From: Clostridiaceae bacterium OM02-2AC
Lineage (GTDB): Bacteria > Bacillota_I > Bacilli_A > Erysipelotrichales > Erysipelotrichaceae
Assembly: GCA_003481775.1 (NCBI GenBank)
Contig: QULU01000018.1
Location: 1 to 64,000 of the forward strand
Length of the DNA stretch: 64,000 bases
Direction of reading: 5' to 3'
Part shown: positions 47,824-56,197 of the stretch, piece after piece
Numbering within the stretch: the first letter of the stretch is position 1
How the letters are laid out: each line of letters opens with the position of its first letter
Notes under the pieces: model-generated
Told to the model about the DNA's origin: nothing
What the model saw: only the letters and a program-made list of their open reading frames with translations
Databases searched by the model: none
Program-made: the position numbers and the translations under genes

Positions 47824-49044
47824 CTAATCTTTTTGCTTTGCCATTTTTATGATATTTTTAAGCTTCACGGAATTGCCGTAGGACAGTGTACCCCTGCGGT
47901 ACAATCGAGCTCCGAGCAAGCCCATTGCAATCGTAGTAGCCGCAAGCAGAGCCAGAGATATTACGATTTCCATTGTGGATACACTTCCCATTGCCACATT
48001 GATAAACATGCACATCCAGGAAGAGAACGGCACATAGCACATGATTTTGGCAAGCAGTGTATCCGGATTCTGCAGGGTGATAAAGCTGATGATGAAGACT
48101 GCGATGATCAGCAGCTGGATTGGCATGGTGGCACCGTTGACCTCCTCCACCTTGGAGCACAGGGCTCCGATGGCACCGAACAGGAAGCTGAACAGCAGAT
48201 ATCCCAGAATTCCAAACAGGGCAAAGGTAATCAGCACCAGTCCGGGAATATCCAAAAATTTATCTAGCATATGATCCCATACATCCGCATTCAGCTGATA
48301 GGCGATCAGGAAGGAGCCAAGCATAATGGCTGTCTGTATGACACCGGCAATCGCGCCCGCAATGACCTTTCCGAAAATCAAAGCATTCGGCGAACAGCTC
48401 GTTGTCAGTATTTCAATCGCACGATTGCTTTTTTCACTGGCCACGCCGACACCGATCTGATTGCCGTAAATCAAAATCATCATGTACAGCACCAGAATCA
48501 GCACATAGGTATAGAAATAATTATTCATACCATCCGTTCCCAATACCGTCGTATCCGAGGATATCTCTGTCTGGTAAATCGCCTGTACCTTACCTGCATC
48601 ATACTTCAGCTTTGCCAGCTCACTTGCCTGATACTGCTGCTGAAGCAGCGTTGCGAAGCGTGAAGAATTCGCATCATTCAAAGAGGAATTGTTCACATAA
48701 TATTGGAAGCTGGTTGGCGTTTTCACCTCAAAGCCGGCATCTGCCTCACTTTTTTTCACCTTTTCCTCTACCTCGGATAAGGAGTTGGCATAGGAAATCC
48801 GAAATTCCGGAAAATTCTTTTCTGCCAGCTCCCGGTTTTTCAAAATTCCGCTTCCATCATAAATCAGCATTGTTTTATCCTTTTCTGATGCCGGATCATC
48901 CGTTTTCTTATCATCCGAGAAAACACGCGGTATGGACAGCAGGACGAAAGCCGCAGCAGCCACCAGCACGGTTGATATCAGAAATGATTTTTTGCGTATC
49001 ATCGTCTGTAGTTCAAATTTCAGAACCAGTAAGAATTCTCTCAT
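47824..49044 (-). CDS. natB: ABC-2 type permease, NatB-like
   Basis: 406 residues. One N-terminal membrane segment, a large extracytoplasmic domain (about 45-180) and five to six C-terminal segments, with the conserved motif SEKSNRAIEILTTS and GKVIAGAIAGVIQ. This is the layout of NatB/LinearABC exporters, which export sodium or peptides. It overlaps natA by 4 bases. Confidence 0.88.
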   Translation of the reverse strand: MREFLLVLKFELQTMIRKKSFLISTVLVAAAAFVLLSIPRVFSDDKKTDDPASEKDKTMLIYDGSGILKNRELAEKNFPEFRISYANSLSEVEEKVKKSEADAGFEVKTPTSFQYYVNNSSLNDANSSRFATLLQQQYQASELAKLKYDAGKVQAIYQTEISSDTTVLGTDGMNNYFYTYVLILVLYMMILIYGNQIGVGVASEKSNRAIEILTTSCSPNALIFGKVIAGAIAGVIQTAIMLGSFLIAYQLNADVWDHMLDKFLDIPGLVLITFALFGILGYLLFSFLFGAIGALCSKVEEVNGATMPIQLLIIAVFIISFITLQNPDTLLAKIMCYVPFSSWMCMFINVAMGSVSTMEIVISLALLAATTIAMGLLGARLYRRGTLSYGNSVKLKNIIKMAKQKD

Positions 49045-49958
49045 TCCTCATCACCTGCCTTTGAAACAAATATATCCGTTAGGGATGCCTCATACAGCTG
49101 GAATGCCTCAAGGTCAACCTCCAGCTCCAGCAGCTTCATCAACACGTCCCGCTTATTCACATGCGGCTGTAGCTCGATGATAAAGCCGTTTTCGACTTCC
49201 TCATAAATATGCAGCAGCTCCTGACACTGTGTTTCCAGCAGCTCCAAAAGCTCCTGCTTTTCGGGATACAATGCACGAATCACGATACGATTTCTTCCGT
49301 ATTCCTTTTTGATCTGCTTCAGATTCCCCTGCAGCACCACATCTCCATGATGCAGAATAACGATGTCCTCGCAGAATTCCTCCACATAATTCATCTGATG
49401 AGAGGAGAAAATAACAAGCTTTCCATCCTGAATCTGTTCCTGTACGACTTCCTTCAGCGTCTGGGAGTTGACCGGGTCCAACCCGGAAAACGGCTCATCC
49501 AGAATCACGATATCCGGATCGCACATGAGTGTCTGTGCCAGCTGTACCTTCTGTTGATTCCCCTTGCTTAAGGTATCCAGAATACGGTTTTCATATTCCT
49601 CGATACCAAGGCGCTTCAGCCACTTCTTCAGATTGGCCTTTGCCTCCCCGTGCGACATGCCGCGCAGTGTTGCCAGATAAATCAGCTGCTCGGATACCTT
49701 TTTCTTCGGATACAGACCACGCTCCTCCGGCAGATAGCCGATATTGTAATCCTTTGCATGAAAGGTTTTGCCGTTCATGCTCATATTTCCCTGATCTGCC
49801 TTGAACACATCCATCAGAATACGGATCGTCGTAGATTTACCGGCACCGTTACGTCCCAGCAGTCCCAACGCCTTACCGCTGGAAATGGAAAAGGATATTC
49901 CATGCAGGACTTCTCTTCCATCAAAGCTCTTATGCAGATCATGCACTTGCAGTTCCAT
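49041..49958 (-). CDS. natA: ABC transporter ATP-binding protein, NatA-like
   Basis: 305 residues. Walker A GLLGRNGAGKST, signature LSKGNQQKV (typical of NatA-type), Walker B IVILDEPFSGLD. A C-terminal extension of about 80 residues follows the nucleotide-binding fold. Divergent from the XRE regulator. Confidence 0.92.
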   Translation of the reverse strand: MELQVHDLHKSFDGREVLHGISFSISSGKALGLLGRNGAGKSTTIRILMDVFKADQGNMSMNGKTFHAKDYNIGYLPEERGLYPKKKVSEQLIYLATLRGMSHGEAKANLKKWLKRLGIEEYENRILDTLSKGNQQKVQLAQTLMCDPDIVILDEPFSGLDPVNSQTLKEVVQEQIQDGKLVIFSSHQMNYVEEFCEDIVILHHGDVVLQGNLKQIKKEYGRNRIVIRALYPEKQELLELLETQCQELLHIYEEVENGFIIELQPHVNKRDVLMKLLELEVDLEAFQLYEASLTDIFVSKAGDEE

Positions 49959-50117
49959 ACTGTTTCCCTCCTTAATCTATTTGCATTATAGTACAGATTC
50001 CCATTCAATGCAATATATATTTTGCATTTGTAAAATATATTTTTCATATCTCCTTGATTTTCTATCTTGATTTTCCTATAATAATATACGTAGAAGAAGG
50101 AACAGGTGAGTGCAGCT

Positions 50118-50333
50118 ATGAAAAATCTAAAAATCAAAATGGCACGCATGGAGCTGAATATGTCCCAGGAGGAGCTTGCCAGCAAGGTGGGCGCAACACG
50201 GCAGACCATCGGACTGATTGAGGCAGGACGCTACAATCCATCCATTAAGCTGTGCATCAAAATCTGCATTGCACTGCATAAGCATCTGGATGATCTGTTC
50301 TGGGAGGATGACTATGACAAGGAGGAATTATAG
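50118..50333 (+). CDS. XRE-family transcriptional regulator
   Basis: 71 residues from ATG 50118 (GTG 50106 is a possible start with AAGGA before it). A Cro-type HTH: MSQEELASKVGATRQTIGLIEAG. Divergent from the NatAB operon and followed after 1 base by a membrane protein gene that it presumably accompanies functionally. Confidence 0.88.
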   Translation: MKNLKIKMARMELNMSQEELASKVGATRQTIGLIEAGRYNPSIKLCIKICIALHKHLDDLFWEDDYDKEEL

Positions 50334-50334
50334 G

Positions 50335-51228
50335 ATGAAGACTTCACTGCTTCGCGACATCATCCGTTATGCGAAAACCAAAGGAAAGGCCCCGCTGGAT
50401 GAACGGCAGATGGATACCCTGAAGGATTTGTATATGGAGCTGGCAAAATCCGTAATCCTCGCATTTATGGTATTTATGATCGTTTACGGCTATAAAGAGC
50501 TTTATCAGAAGGAAAGCACCTTCAATTATATGAGCCTCGCAATGAGTCTGCTTGGAGCTATCACCTATTATTATCTGCTGCGCTCCTGTTACCAGCAGGT
50601 AATCGGCATAGATGTTAATTTTGAAATCCTCGTCATTCCGGCACTTGGCTTCACCCCCTCGCTGCTCATGAACGCCCTGCATGTATGCGGGTTGCTGTTT
50701 GACGCAGACGCACTCTTTTTCCGCATTACGACAGTTTTATGGCCCTTGTATTTCATTTTATTTTATCTGGGGGCAAACAGGGTCTATCAAAAGGGCAGGC
50801 AGGCCATGGAACAGGAGATATACCAGGGGGAAATCCATTTTCGTTCCCGCAAGCAGATCGTTAATTTTATCATTATTGCAATTATCATCATATCCATATT
50901 GCCGATTTCCTTTGACGCGCTGTTTCAAATTTGCATCGTCGCAGGGACACTCTTGATTCTGTTTATGATCTGCTATTATGGTTTTTATACACCGCACAAT
51001 GCATATATTCTGAATGAAAGCGGATTGATCTATCATAAATCGCTGTGGAATGGAAGGGGCGGATTTCTGCGCTATGATGAGATTGAAAGCGTCAAGCAGC
51101 AGGATACCTTCAACGTCGGGTATGCAAAGGATAAGGTTTGTATTCACTGCCATGACGGTCGTGACATTCTGCTGTTTCCAGAAAATGCATACCGCTTCTG
51201 TGTAGAGCTTGAAAATAATCTGTACTAG
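50335..51228 (+). CDS. Membrane protein with C-terminal PH-like region
   Basis: 297 residues from ATG 50335 (RBS GGAGG). Residues about 18-22 read DERQ, a short motif at the start of membrane proteins that accompany XRE regulators in Firmicutes. About six membrane segments, then a soluble end (NESGLIYHKSLWNGRG...RYDEIESVKQQ) that looks like a small bacterial PH domain. Role unknown. Confidence 0.7.
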   Translation: MKTSLLRDIIRYAKTKGKAPLDERQMDTLKDLYMELAKSVILAFMVFMIVYGYKELYQKESTFNYMSLAMSLLGAITYYYLLRSCYQQVIGIDVNFEILVIPALGFTPSLLMNALHVCGLLFDADALFFRITTVLWPLYFILFYLGANRVYQKGRQAMEQEIYQGEIHFRSRKQIVNFIIIAIIIISILPISFDALFQICIVAGTLLILFMICYYGFYTPHNAYILNESGLIYHKSLWNGRGGFLRYDEIESVKQQDTFNVGYAKDKVCIHCHDGRDILLFPENAYRFCVELENNLY

Positions 51229-51266
51229 CATGTCATTCACAGATATGACGATAACCCCATCACAGA

Positions 51267-51346
51267 AAAAAAACAGAAAACTATTGTGCTTTATGCATAT
51301 CCCTGCTTGGGATATGTAAAACAGCATTGGCATTTCTGTTTTTTTA
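51267..51346. terminator. Long bidirectional terminator
   Basis: AAAAACAGAAA at the left pairs with TTTCTGTTTTT at the right; the inner TTATGCATATCCC/GGGATATGTAA stem has a five-base loop. Convergent genes end on both sides. Confidence 0.8.
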
Positions 51347-52666
51347 TTTCTTTTTTCGATGACCGTGATAGCTTCGCTCTATCTCACGTATCACACTGTC
51401 CTTTTCCCTGCTTCCCAGCACGCGAAAGACCGGTTGACTATCCGCATCTTCCTGAGATACGGTATACGCTTCATCTGCACTGCTGATCAGTGCAGCATCC
51501 CTTTGATGGCAGGCAAACACGCAGAGTCGTTTATAGCCTCCCTCCTTCTGTATGGTGCGAACAGCTGCGAGCTTTGTGGCACTCACACTGTAAATATCCA
51601 ATACCTTATATCCTTGATGCTCCTCACTGGTGCGGATATGAAGTTGTAGATCAGCCGCATCATCTTGTCGCTGGAGCCGCGAATACAGCTGCCGGATACG
51701 CGGTGTAGTATCCATGATCGTTATACATACACAGGCATGTGCCTGTGCTTTATGTTCATACACGTAGCTCTTATAAGGCAATTTGCGCATTTCATGATAA
51801 TATTCCTCCTCCAAAGGATTGCGGAAATCACTGTAATACACATGCAGGATATGATGCAGGATGACATGCTGGAAGCAATTCATTCCTTCCTCGTCCAACA
51901 GCTGCAGCAGGTGTGCCACCTGTTCCTTTTTCATGCAGCGACTGTGGGAATAGGTCTGCGTACGGCAATCATACAAAGCAGCTCCGTTCATGACAGCAAC
52001 CGGAAGCGTCAATGGAATACCCTCCAGGATCGGCAGCAGCGTTGCCGGGGTGCGGGACGTCGCCAGAGTGATGGCAGCCCCCTGCTCCAGCAGCTGACGC
52101 AGCTTCACCTTCGTATAGGGAGAAAGCTGTTCATTTTCCTGCAGCAGCGTGTGATCCAGTGTAGATACATACAGCGTCTCCTTCTGCAAATGCACCGGAA
52201 GATGGATGCAGTTGATACCATAGGCAACCGCAATACCAATCAGGGTATCGATCATACGGTTAATCGCAAACAGGTAGGGATTCACATCCGCAGCGTGCGA
52301 TACGGTAACACTCATGAACACCACGCAGGAGATATACGAGGCTGAGGTTTTCTTCAGCAGCACAGTAATATAGATTACCGGGATGATCATAAAGGATATG
52401 AGAGCATATTGCATAAGCTGCGTATTCCCCGGCAGGATATGCTTTTCAAACAGCAGCACGAGCATTCCGCAAAAGCCGCCAATCAGGGTTCCGACAACAC
52501 GGTTGGCCGCTACACGCTGTGTATTGGATGTATCCTGCTGCATGCATAACACAGCCGCAATGCAGGAATAAAATACTACCCCCTCTTCATTTCGCAGCAG
52601 ATAAATAAGAAAGCATAAAAATACTGCCAGTGATGATTTCAGGATTCGTTTACCAATTCTAGGCAT
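51344..52666 (-). CDS. Aromatic acid exporter-like domain fused to a degenerate HAD domain
   Basis: 440 residues. The N-terminal 155 carry six membrane segments of the FUSC/ArAE type (RVAANRVVGTLIGGFCG, INRMIDTLIGIAVAYGIN). From about 165 a Cof-type HAD hydrolase follows: motif I reads YVSTLDHTLL, where the nucleophilic Asp is Thr169 and only Asp171 is kept; motif II TSRTP; motif IV reads FACHQRDAAL in place of GDxxND. Both catalytic acids seem lost, so the domain probably binds or senses rather than hydrolyses. Start ATG 52666 follows GGAGG. Confidence 0.82.
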   Translation of the reverse strand: MPRIGKRILKSSLAVFLCFLIYLLRNEEGVVFYSCIAAVLCMQQDTSNTQRVAANRVVGTLIGGFCGMLVLLFEKHILPGNTQLMQYALISFMIIPVIYITVLLKKTSASYISCVVFMSVTVSHAADVNPYLFAINRMIDTLIGIAVAYGINCIHLPVHLQKETLYVSTLDHTLLQENEQLSPYTKVKLRQLLEQGAAITLATSRTPATLLPILEGIPLTLPVAVMNGAALYDCRTQTYSHSRCMKKEQVAHLLQLLDEEGMNCFQHVILHHILHVYYSDFRNPLEEEYYHEMRKLPYKSYVYEHKAQAHACVCITIMDTTPRIRQLYSRLQRQDDAADLQLHIRTSEEHQGYKVLDIYSVSATKLAAVRTIQKEGGYKRLCVFACHQRDAALISSADEAYTVSQEDADSQPVFRVLGSREKDSVIREIERSYHGHRKKK

Positions 52667-53268
52667 GATACCATTCCTCCAATGGTTATAATTATAGCGC
52701 CGTTTTTACAAATGTAAATAGCAGACAGCAAAGGGAACAGAAAACATATTGTAGAGCTGTTCCCCTTTATCGAGGAGAACGCAATTCTTAGAACATGTCT
52801 CATGGAGAGCAACCTGTCCTATGCTGGCAGCTCCACCACGCTTTATAAAGAACAATCTCATGCTTTGCGCAGGAAGGCTCACTGCACAAAAGCGTGAAGG
52901 ACACGACAGCTTTTCTCACATAGCCCTTTTCAGACTGCCATGTCTGCATTTGGCAAATATAAAAATGCCGGCTTCCCATCGGTCTCTCCAGATACGTCTC
53001 AGGGTATCCGAACCTGCCATTTTCCCAGAGATTGCTATCAGCATAGCTTCTATGCCCAGCTTCCAAGCACTCCTTTTGTACGCTGGCATTGCCTATGTAT
53101 TACAGGGAACTGCATTCGGAATACATGATTAAACGTTGGATATATTTATAAATTCCAGCTTTGCGTAAAACAGCTGCGCTCCTTTTCATTCTGTGCTATG
53201 AAACAGGTCTCATGAAAAGACAGTGACCACACGGCCACTGCCTTAGAGCTTCAAACACATATTTATAA
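52667..53268. other. Long gene-free stretch between two minus-strand genes
   Basis: About 600 bases with only short frames lacking ribosome binding sites. It probably holds the promoter of the exporter/HAD gene. No repeat copy or clear hairpin was recognised. Confidence 0.4.
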
Positions 53269-55860
53269 TTAGCGGTGTCTCAGCATTCTGCCAAGCTGAA
53301 TAAGCGCTGTTGGTATCAGGGCAAGAGCATAAATCGTAAACAGCTGCATCATGGTTATCGTCGTTACCGAGAATAAGGAGTGCAGCGGCTGCCACAGCAG
53401 AATCGCATTCAGGAAGCAGAAGCCGATTACAAAGGCCAGAATGGAGTATTTATTCGTAAACAGTCCGATGCGATACAGAGAACGCTGAGAACGGCAGTTA
53501 AAGCCATGGAACAATCTGGACAGGCACAGTGTTGAGAAAGCCATTGTCGTAGCGATTGCCCAGCTTTCCTTCAAGCCCAGAAAATATGCACTCATCGTAA
53601 CGATAGCAATCAAAATTCCCTGAATTCCCAGCTGCTTCATCGTTGCCGGTGTCAGAATACCAACGGATGGATCACGTGGTTTTTCTTTCAGAATATCCTT
53701 GGTGCTTCGCTCCATACCAATGGCGATAGCAGGCAGGGAGTCTGTGACCAGATTGATAAACAGCAGATGCACAGGCAAAAACGGCACCTGCAGGGATAAC
53801 AGCGAAGCTGCCAGGACACAGATAATTCCGGATAAGTTACCGGACAGCAGATAAATAATTGCATTCTTGATATTGGCATAAATGTTTCTACCGGTCGCAA
53901 CAGCCTTGACGATGGTCGCAAAGTTATCATCCGTCAAGATCATGCTGGCGGCATCCTTGCTGACCTCGGTACCGGTGATTCCCATAGCGATACCGATATC
54001 TGCTTGTTTTAAAGCTGGAGCATCATTGACGCCGTCTCCGGTCATTGCTGCAATCTTTCCTTTTTTCTGCCATGCGTTGACGATACGAATCTTATGCTCC
54101 GGAGCAACACGGGCATAGACACGGATATGCTCCAGACGATTCATCAGCTCTTCTTCACTCATGGCATTCAGCTCCGTACCATCCACACACTGATCCCCGT
54201 TTTTATAGATGCCAAGTGCCTTGGCAATACTGCGGGCAGTTACCTTGTGATCGCCGGTAATCATCACCGGGATGATGCCGGCACGCTGACAGTTTTCCAC
54301 AGCTGCTTTGCTTTCCTCGCGCGGCGGATCCATTAGAGAAATCAGACCGAGGAATACCAGCTGCGCCTCATCCTCCACCTCGATGTGATCCTTGTCAACG
54401 ATGCGTGTCGCAAAGCCCAGCACACGAAGACCGTTATCCGCAAAGGTATGATTCATGTTGAGGATACGTTCACGATCCTCCTCTGTGATTTCACGGATTC
54501 CCTGTTCTGTCTGCATATGTGTCGCCTTTTTCAGAATTTCATCACAGGCTCCCTTCAGCATCAGTCTGTTTTCTCCATCGATCACATGAAGGGTTGACAT
54601 CAGCTTCCGTTCGGAATCAAACGGGTTCTCATCGATACGGGGATATTTTTCTCTTGTTTTCAATTCATCGATACGATACAGCTCCAGCAAATCAACCAAA
54701 GCAAGCTCAGTAGGGTCACCGATCCGCTGCTCCTCGTTAGTCGTAGCATCACAGCATAACGCAAAGCCCAGCAGCAGCAGACGATCCAGCGGTGAGGCTT
54801 CCTTTAAATTGCTGGCATGCAGCAGCTCATGATTTCGATACACCTGCTGCGCTGTCATCTTATTCTGTGTTAAGGTTCCTGTCTTATCGGAACAGATAAC
54901 AGACACACAGCCCAGACTTTCTACAGAATTGATGTTCTTGATAATTGCATTTTCCTTTGCCATCTGGCTCGTTCCCATCGCAAGCACGATGGTCACTATG
55001 CTCGCCAGTGCTTCCGGGATTGCGGCAACAGCCAGCGCTACAGCAAACATCAATGCATCCATGATTGCATTTCCCTGCCATACATTTAAAGCGAATACAA
55101 GAATGCAGATAGCGATAATTGCAATGCTCAGCTTTTTACTGAAATCATCCAGTGTCTTCTGCAGCGGTGTCTTACGATCCTGCGCTGTATTCATCAATGT
55201 TGCAATTTTACCGATTTCCGACTTCATGCCAACTGCTGTGACAACGACACGGGCACGTCCATAGGTTACCAGTCCACTGGAGAATACCATGTTTTTCTGA
55301 TCTCCAAGACCGCATTCCCCTGATATGGTATCAACTGCCTTATGCACACTCTCAACCTCACCGGTCAGTGCACTTTCATTGACCTGCAGAGAATGATTTT
55401 CAATGATACGCCCATCTGCTCCTACAACATCTCCGGCTTCCAGAAACAGGATATCTCCCACTGTCAATTCCTGACTGGAAACCTCCATCAGGGTACCATC
55501 TCGCAGGACGCGGCTATGTGGTGTAGAGAGCTGCTTTAAGGCATCCAGTGATTTCTGTGCCTTGATGCTCTGTACCGTCCCCAATATGGCATTCATGGTA
55601 ATGACTGCCAGAATAACAATCGTGCTTTCCAATTCTCCGCTGACCATGGAAATGATAGCTGCGGCAATCAGTATGATAACCAGCAGGTCCTTAAACTGAG
55701 AAAGGAAGACGATAAACGGATGCACCGGCTTTACTTCCTCCAGCTCATTTCTTCCATAGGTGTTTTGACGCTCTGCGACTTCCTCGCTGCGCAGACCTGT
55801 TTCTACTGCCCCCAGCTCTTCCATTACCTGGGCGACGTCTTTCTCATACATCTGTTTCAA
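53269..55860 (-). CDS. P2-type cation-transporting ATPase, probably Mn2+ or Ca2+ exporter
   Basis: 863 residues. Phosphorylation site CSDKTGTLTQNKM, hinge TGDGVNDAPALKQADIG and TGE-type segment ALTGEVESV in the actuator domain; ten membrane segments. This is the PacL/YloB (calcium-type) branch. The mRNA starts with a yybP-ykoY riboswitch (55957-56050) and terminator, which in other bacteria responds to Mn2+, and suggests manganese export. Start is uncertain: TTG 55860 follows AGAGG at 8 bases, while ATG 55851 and TTG 55866 are alternatives. Confidence 0.92.
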   Translation of the reverse strand: MKQMYEKDVAQVMEELGAVETGLRSEEVAERQNTYGRNELEEVKPVHPFIVFLSQFKDLLVIILIAAAIISMVSGELESTIVILAVITMNAILGTVQSIKAQKSLDALKQLSTPHSRVLRDGTLMEVSSQELTVGDILFLEAGDVVGADGRIIENHSLQVNESALTGEVESVHKAVDTISGECGLGDQKNMVFSSGLVTYGRARVVVTAVGMKSEIGKIATLMNTAQDRKTPLQKTLDDFSKKLSIAIIAICILVFALNVWQGNAIMDALMFAVALAVAAIPEALASIVTIVLAMGTSQMAKENAIIKNINSVESLGCVSVICSDKTGTLTQNKMTAQQVYRNHELLHASNLKEASPLDRLLLLGFALCCDATTNEEQRIGDPTELALVDLLELYRIDELKTREKYPRIDENPFDSERKLMSTLHVIDGENRLMLKGACDEILKKATHMQTEQGIREITEEDRERILNMNHTFADNGLRVLGFATRIVDKDHIEVEDEAQLVFLGLISLMDPPREESKAAVENCQRAGIIPVMITGDHKVTARSIAKALGIYKNGDQCVDGTELNAMSEEELMNRLEHIRVYARVAPEHKIRIVNAWQKKGKIAAMTGDGVNDAPALKQADIGIAMGITGTEVSKDAASMILTDDNFATIVKAVATGRNIYANIKNAIIYLLSGNLSGIICVLAASLLSLQVPFLPVHLLFINLVTDSLPAIAIGMERSTKDILKEKPRDPSVGILTPATMKQLGIQGILIAIVTMSAYFLGLKESWAIATTMAFSTLCLSRLFHGFNCRSQRSLYRIGLFTNKYSILAFVIGFCFLNAILLWQPLHSLFSVTTITMMQLFTIYALALIPTALIQLGRMLRHR

Positions 55861-55917
55861 TCTCAAGACCTCTACTTTCCTGTTTATGATTCTTTTCTAT
55901 AGTCTTGACATTTTTTC

Positions 55918-55958
55918 AAAATAAAAACGAGACTATAGAAAATTTCTATAAGTCTCGT
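55918..55958 (-). terminator. Expression-platform terminator of the Mn2+ riboswitch
   Basis: On the minus strand ACGAGACT-ATAGAAA pairs with TTTCTATAGTCTCGT, followed by TTTTTATTTT. Its first bases overlap the 3' strand of riboswitch helix P1. Confidence 0.85.
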
Positions 55959-56050
55959 CAATCGCTGAATGCAGGCCAGAAGAGATACACTCTTCGGGTT
56001 TGTTGACCGGCTTCACACAGAAGCTCTGTGCTGACTACTCCCTTATTGAC
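55957..56050 (-). promoter_or_regulatory. yybP-ykoY (Mn2+) riboswitch
   Basis: On the minus strand P1 is GTCAAT (56045-56050) with ATTGAC (55957-55962). The first conserved loop reads AAGGGAGTAG, and GCCGGTCAACA and GGCCTGCATTCAGC follow, matching the conserved pieces of the class. It is located directly before the P-type ATPase gene with a terminator as expression platform, as expected for an ON-switch of a Mn2+ exporter. Confidence 0.8.
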
Positions 56051-56197
56051 TTACAGTTTATCATGAAACAGGAGTCTTTGTAAACCGTGTGACGGAAATT
56101 TACAGAATGTTTACAATTCTTTTGAAAAATCATATGCGAAGGAATCAGAATGTTGTATTATATATATAACATTTTAAAATAATATGAGGGTGATCGC

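Noticed and set aside
52800..53066. 88-codon minus-strand frame in the 600-base gap
   Set aside because: No RBS, odd composition and no recognisable domain.
55957..56050. Nickel-cobalt (NiCo) riboswitch as alternative identity
   Set aside because: The conserved loop and P1 pieces fit yybP-ykoY much better and the hallmark NiCo G-rich junctions are absent.
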